A stretch of DNA of 64,000 bases, from positions 143,501 to 207,500 of the forward strand of contig JAKOGI010000447.1 of the NCBI GenBank assembly GCA_029747015.1. The letters run 5' to 3'. Source of the DNA: Carnegiea gigantea. Taxonomy: Eukaryota; Streptophyta; Magnoliopsida; Caryophyllales; Cactaceae. The notes below the pieces were generated by a model. That model had not been told where the DNA came from, searched no databases, and saw only the letters and a program-made list of their open reading frames with translations. Position numbers and translations under genes: made by a program. This document shows, in pieces, positions 59,158-64,000 of this stretch; the first letter of the stretch is position 1; each line of letters opens with the position of its first letter.

Positions 59158-60360
59158 AATTTAAGCCCAATCAAGTTTTTGCGTACAACAGAGAGTCTCA
59201 CTCTATTTCGATCTGAAATTGAGGTACTTATTTAGAATTTCAATAAATTGTGTCTGTCTGATTATGCAACTAATGTCTAAACTGGAAAAGAATTAATCCC
59301 CTCAAAGCACTTACTAAATAATGAACATAATAAACTACTATCCTTGAACAAACAAAGATAATAAATGTTTAAAAAACAATGAAGAACCAAATAAGCTCAA
59401 GCTAGGTTGATCTTCGACTCCTAAAGAGGAGGAGAAATTTATTCACCTCTCAAGAGAATTTAAAGATATCTTTGCATGGTTGTGCAAAGACATGCCTAGG
59501 ATTGATCAAGAATCACCAAGTATAAAATACCAATATGTCCAGATACCAAGCCTATCAAATAGAAACTTCATTGAATGAAACCTGAGTAGGCCTTTAAGAT
59601 AAAAGAAGAAGTACAAAAACAAATAGATGCTAACTTCCTGAGGGTTTCCAATTACCATGATTAGGTAGCCAACATCGTTTAAGTGCTTAACAAAGATGGG
59701 CTAGTTTGCACGTGTGTGGATTTCATAGACATGAACCAAGTAAGTTAAGTCAAATGGATGACTTTCCCTTACTCCATATTGAGTTACTAGTAGACAACAT
59801 GGTGGGAGATCTTGTTGTCATTCATATATGGTTATGCATGTTATAACCAAATAGAAATGGCCAAAGAGGAACAAGAAAAGACTACTCTCATCATGCAATG
59901 GAGCACTTTTTGGTACAACGTGATGCCATTTGGCCTAATAAGCACTGGGGGCTACCTACTAAGGGACGACCCAAACATGGTTGCGTTGTCTAATGCACAA
60001 AAATAGAGGTTTATGTCAATAACATGATTATTGAATCAAAAAGCGGAGAACCGAATGTCCCTACTTATTGAAAATTTTTAAATCTAGTATCAATATACAA
60101 CATGTGCTTAAACCTATAAAAGTGCACATTTAGAGTTAATTTTCGAAAGCTCCTAGGATACGCAGTCAGCTCAAGAGAAATCAAGGCTAATACATCCAAG
60201 ATTGAGGCCATCATCGTAATGTTGATCCTTAAATTAGAAAAACAAATGTGAGGCTTCTTAGAGCTTGTACAATTTATTAGTTGGTTCATCTCAAAATTGA
60301 TAAGGACATGCGATTCATTCCCTAAGAAATCGAGAAAGAGCTCTTAAATAGAGTGGGATG
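59158..60360 (+). pseudogene. Tat-3 reverse transcriptase (right segment of Tat-3)
   Basis: The Tat-3 pol begins after the Athila insertion. In scattered frames I read AWLCKDMPRID-like sequence near 59478, and VCTCVDFIDMN-like sequence near 59705. The clear open part at 59812-60006 reads FIYGYACYNQIEMAKEEQEK, then WSTFWYNVMPFGLIS. This is the Tat version of LSFMDGYAGYNQI...MPFGL. The catalytic Asp of MDGYAGY reads Tyr (FIYGYA). The YxDD region follows near 60015, reading VYVNNM in place of VYVDDM. The domain cannot be active. Confidence 0.75.
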
Positions 60361-61260
60361 AGCCTTGCCAAAAGGCTTTCTACACCAAAAAAGAATGCTT
60401 AGCAAGCCCACTAATTTTACAACCATCAGAAACTACAATGGCCATAATGTTTACCCAAGAAAGTGAGAAGAATAAATGTCATATATTACTTGAGCAACAC
60501 TTTCCTTGATAATGAAGTTGGATATTCTCAAATTGAGAAAATGTGTTTATCCTTTGTGTGCGCCACCAAAAAATTAAGGCATTACATACTCAGTAATAAA
60601 GGAAAGGTCATGGCCTAGCTAGATCCACTAAAGGACCTTGTGTCTTAACCTTTCATGTGTAGAGGGATCTCATAATGGATGGCTTTATTCTCTAAATTTC
60701 ATTTAGAATTACAAGCACAAAAATCTATAAAAGGAAGGGTAATATCAATTTCCCAGCTAGCCATGTCATAAACTAGAGGAAAAAAGCTATGATCTTCTCA
60801 ATGAAGATATCCTCTTATTCAAAGATGAATCTTGGAAAATGTAACTCGATGGTACACCTAACCACAAGGTGCATAGGGTTTGGCATCTTTATAGTGTCAC
60901 TAGAAAGGACGAAAATCCTGATTTCTACAACTTAGATTTTGAGGTCACAAATAATGCTGCCAAACACAATGCTTGTATTATGAATATAGGTTGCTTGAGC
61001 TGTTCAAATCAAGGCCTTAAATGTGCATGGTAACTCGAGCCCATTTACCTAGCTCATTTAGAAAAGATAACATCCCACTTTAATAAGCTAGGTTTCAGTT
61101 ACGTCCTAAATAAGGAAAATCAGTTTATAGATGCATTGGCTTCCATGATTGTCATACCTGATGGGGAGGCCGAAATGAATATATGTATTGATTGGAGAGG
61201 TGAACTAGTATATTGGTTGGAAACAGAAGGGGAAGAAGAAGAAACATACCGATGGTATAT
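60361..61260 (+). pseudogene. Tat-3 RNase H and archaeal-type second RNase H
   Basis: RNase H fragments come first (around 60475-60640), with many stops. At 60845-61000 a second domain reads QLDGTPNHKVHR, then LDFEVTNNAAKHNACIMNIG, matching the archaeal-type RNase H (LDFEATNNEAEYEAL) that marks the Tat lineage. Its end is near 61095-61150 (YVLNKENQFIDALASM). This second RNase H is my main evidence for Tat assignment. Glu of NNEAEYEA reads Ala and Lys here. Confidence 0.7.
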
Positions 61261-62400
61261 TAATATACTAAATTACCACTGAAAAGGGGACTACCCTCCT
61301 CATTCCTCAAAGCTGGTACATAGAACTCTTTATCAATTCACCTCACAATTCATAGAGGAAAATGGCATACTCTATAAGAAAACCACTTATGAGACTAACA
61401 TACGATCGAGGAAGCAAAGATCCTTATAAGGAAAATTAATGTCTGTTATTGCAAAACCCACATGAATGAACATCTTTTGTCTATGGAAATCCTATGAGAT
61501 GGCGATTATTGGACCACCACGAATAGTCCTACTTTCAATTTGCTCGAAGGTGCCATAAATGTCAAAAGTATACCCTAATCCAGCACATGCCTCCATCACA
61601 ACTATACACATTCACTTCACCTTGACCATTCTCCATTTAGGGAATTGACACCATTGCCAAGATCACACCTAAAGGGACCAACGACCTTGTGGACCCTCTA
61701 GTGGCCATTGATTATTTCACCAAGTGGGTGGAAACGACATCATTTGCCACCCTTACTGCTAAGAAGGTTGCAATTTTAATAATAACCAACAATATTTGCC
61801 ATTATGAAGCACCATATGAGCTAATAAGCAATCATGGGTCCCATTTGAAGGATGAGACCACACGGTTGCTTAAGCAATATAAGATCTGACATTGGCAATC
61901 TAGTACATGAAACAATGCTATAGAGATGGCCAACAAAAGTATTAAGAACATTCTAAGAAAGATGATAGGAAATTGTAATGATTGGCTGAACAAAATCCCT
62001 TTTGAATTATAGGGATACTAAATGACCATGAGACTATCCATAGGTGCAACCCCATTCTCGGTGCATTTATGACTGAACTGGTGCTCCTAGTAGAACCCAA
62101 AATTCCATCATTGCGGGTTGGCCTTATGGGCCAGGCATCTAAAATCTATTGGACACAACCTTAACATGAAAAACTAGTAAGCCTCAATGAGAAATGATTG
62201 CAAGCCCTAAACCTCTTTTGAAAATATCAGCATAGAATGGTGGAAGACTTCAATTCAAAGGTATGCCTTCGAACTAATTTGGGTGGGCGATGTGGTGGTG
62301 CTAGTCGTACGATTGCCCATCATCAATCCACAAGGAAAACTTCAAACCTTGATAGATTAGCCCATCCTATCTGAAAGAAATTCGTTTAGGAAGGGCCATT
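61261..62400 (+). pseudogene. Tat-3 integrase remnant
   Basis: The open part at 61689-61889 reads VAIDYFTKWVETTSFATLTA, then YELISNHGSHLKDETTRLLK. The first Asp (AIDYF) is present, and the second (normally TDNG) reads SNHG. After a stop, NAIEMANKSIKNILRKMIGN near 61918 covers the catalytic Glu region (usually GAVEAANK), so Glu remains. The zinc region upstream is unrecognisable. The end near 62400 is an estimate. Confidence 0.75.
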
Positions 62401-64000
62401 AAACTAATGGATATACACAAATGTGAGTTTTTGCAACTTACAAATTTAGACCAATTAAAGAAGTTTTGCATCGATAAGAGTCTATGAAAACTAAAAAATA
62501 GGGGTAATACATACGTAACATAGTGAAAGTGGCAGCCACATCCTTACGCCATAAACAAAAGAGCCACCGGAGCCTTACGACATAAAAATTTGTACGATCA
62601 GTCTCAGCGGCGTAAAAAACACTACCACCAGGACCAACCGACATCCTTCGGCTGCTTTTAGGTATTTAGCAAACAAATCAGACATTTTTGTGCTCTTTAA
62701 TGTTGGATTTTAGATCAAACCAATTATTATTGTAGAATTTACATTTATGTTTGTTTTACTTTTACAGAAAATCAGAAAAATGTAGAAACAAATGTGAAAA
62801 AGGAAAAATTAGGCTGAATGCACATCAAATTGACAGTTGGAGACAAACACTTGCCTTTTGCCCACTTTCCCACTTAACCTAGTAGAAAAGCATGATCCAT
62901 TATATAAAAAAGAGAAAATCAGAAACATAAACAAAATCAAATGATCCATGTCTTACTTGACACCCCCATGAATTTTCCCCCCTCCTCCCTTACTTCAGTA
63001 GACACTTTCTTTGACCCCCTTCTAACGTACACACCATCACTTCCAACATCTTCATTAGCATTAACACCACCTATTGTCACCATCATCTGTGCTCATCATC
63101 AACACGTTCCATAAACCTCTTATAGAGACCATTATCGACCTCCTTCCTCCACTGCACCATCACCATCCACCATAACTTAGAAACTAATGGCATAGATCGA
63201 ATTAGTGTAGGTATAAGGGCAGGGAATAATAGTGCAATCGAATCCTACTCTAGATTCCAAATAGTTTAGGGTTAGAATCTTAGGTTATAGTTTTTATTTT
63301 TCATCTTCATTCTTCCCATATTTTAGTTTTTATGTACTTCAATTTTGCCAGTTCTGAGTTTAAGGTTGTTATTACTACTTAAACTTTCACAAACATTTGG
63401 TTTGAATTTTAGGATCTTTGCTTTTGTTGCTAAACCCCATTTCGAATTCCTGTTTATTATCATTAATAAGCTTAACGTCATCACCTTTTTCTAGTCATCA
63501 TCTTGATTTGGTTGCTATTTTGATTTGTATTTTTGTTGTCTGCCCTTAGGTTTTTGTTATTGATTTTGACCCCCCCTTTTCTTGTTCTTCATTCTCTTCT
63601 TTTTCTTCTTTGTGCTCCACTAGATTTATCTACTTTAAACTCATGTGAGAATAATAGTTAGGTATGATAAGTGATTGATTACTTGAATGTGGTATTTAGC
63701 TTAGTTGTAAAGGAGAATAGAAGCTCTTGATTTTGGTTTTGATTCTCTTTGTATTTGATCTTGAGGTCTTTTATGTTTCAATTCATTACTTGTGTTTCTT
63801 CCCACTAAATGAGATATTGTTGCAAGTTTTGCGTGACCATTATTAATGGAAGCATGAAAGGCTGGGGCTGAGGTTGGTTTGGCAAGGAAGACCATGTCTC
63901 AATTCTAACTTTAAAGCTCCTCATTTTACATTTGTTTTTGTTGGGTATTTTAATAACCTTTATTACTTTCATTTTGTTAGTATTTTTCTCCGTTTCTAGC
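62401..64000. other. Right edge, no gene called
   Basis: Probable 3' untranslated region or LTR of Tat-3, but no polypurine tract or LTR border could be set. A small block at 62510-62650 has repeated CCTTACG(C/A)CATAAA and GCGGCGTAAA motifs. A CATC/CACC-rich stretch at 62990-63180 recalls the U3 of the Athila LTR in composition only. Two G/C-free T-rich stretches (63280-63360, 63560-63620) complete the region. Confidence 0.4.

Overview
This window looks like repeat-dense nuclear DNA from a flowering plant, probably pericentromeric or otherwise heterochromatic. I find no ordinary host gene, no rRNA or tRNA gene, no CRISPR array and no prokaryotic gene organisation. Almost everything recognisable is transposable-element sequence, mostly Ty3/gypsy LTR retrotransposons, with one CACTA DNA transposon and one short TIR element. 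Nearly every reading frame carries stop codons, frameshifts or lost catalytic residues. Plant origin rests on the families present: Athila-type and Tat-type gypsy, CACTA with a TnpA-like gene, and a plant-mobile-domain remnant. I cannot name the species.

Layout, left to right. (1) 1-4255: the pol end and 3' LTR of a forward gypsy element (E1). (2) 4256-5701 plus 22983-about 26480: one reverse-strand Tat-like element (Tat-1), split by the next insertion. (3) 5702-22982: a reverse-strand Athila-like element with both LTRs (1.25 kb) and a perfect GTGGT target duplication. It keeps gag, protease and an ATHILA-ORF1-like gene but has no reverse transcriptase or integrase. (4) Inside it, 8925-17082: an 8.2-kb CACTA element with TIRs and a GAG target duplication, carrying a decayed TnpA-like gene. 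(5) 26485-27550: a degenerate tandem array of about 77 bp units and a plant-mobile-domain-like pseudogene. (6) 28260-33223: a second forward gypsy element (E2). (7) 33224-39475: a second reverse-strand Tat-like copy (Tat-2), paralogous to Tat-1. (8) About 40200-43714 plus 59158-about 62400: a forward Tat-like element (Tat-3) with gag, protease, RT, a second archaeal-type RNase H and integrase. (9) 43715-59157: an Athila element inserted in Tat-3, with 2.24-kb LTRs and an Asp-tRNA-type primer site. (10) Inside its 3' LTR, 52905-57342: a short two-LTR element carrying only gag-protease. It has an initiator-Met primer site and is the best preserved element here.

Together these make a nested record of transposition. 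Two different gypsy lineages each left a derivative that lost RT and integrase but kept gag and protease, so both would depend on enzymes supplied in trans. The gag-protease element shares its protease style and pol tail with E1 and E2, which suggests what kind of autonomous partner it used. I see no new enzymatic or defence system. The points most worth following up are the gag-protease element, the RT-less Athila-like element, the TnpA-only CACTA element, the plant-mobile-domain remnant and GC-rich CACGG/CCGTG palindromes recurring in unrelated elements.
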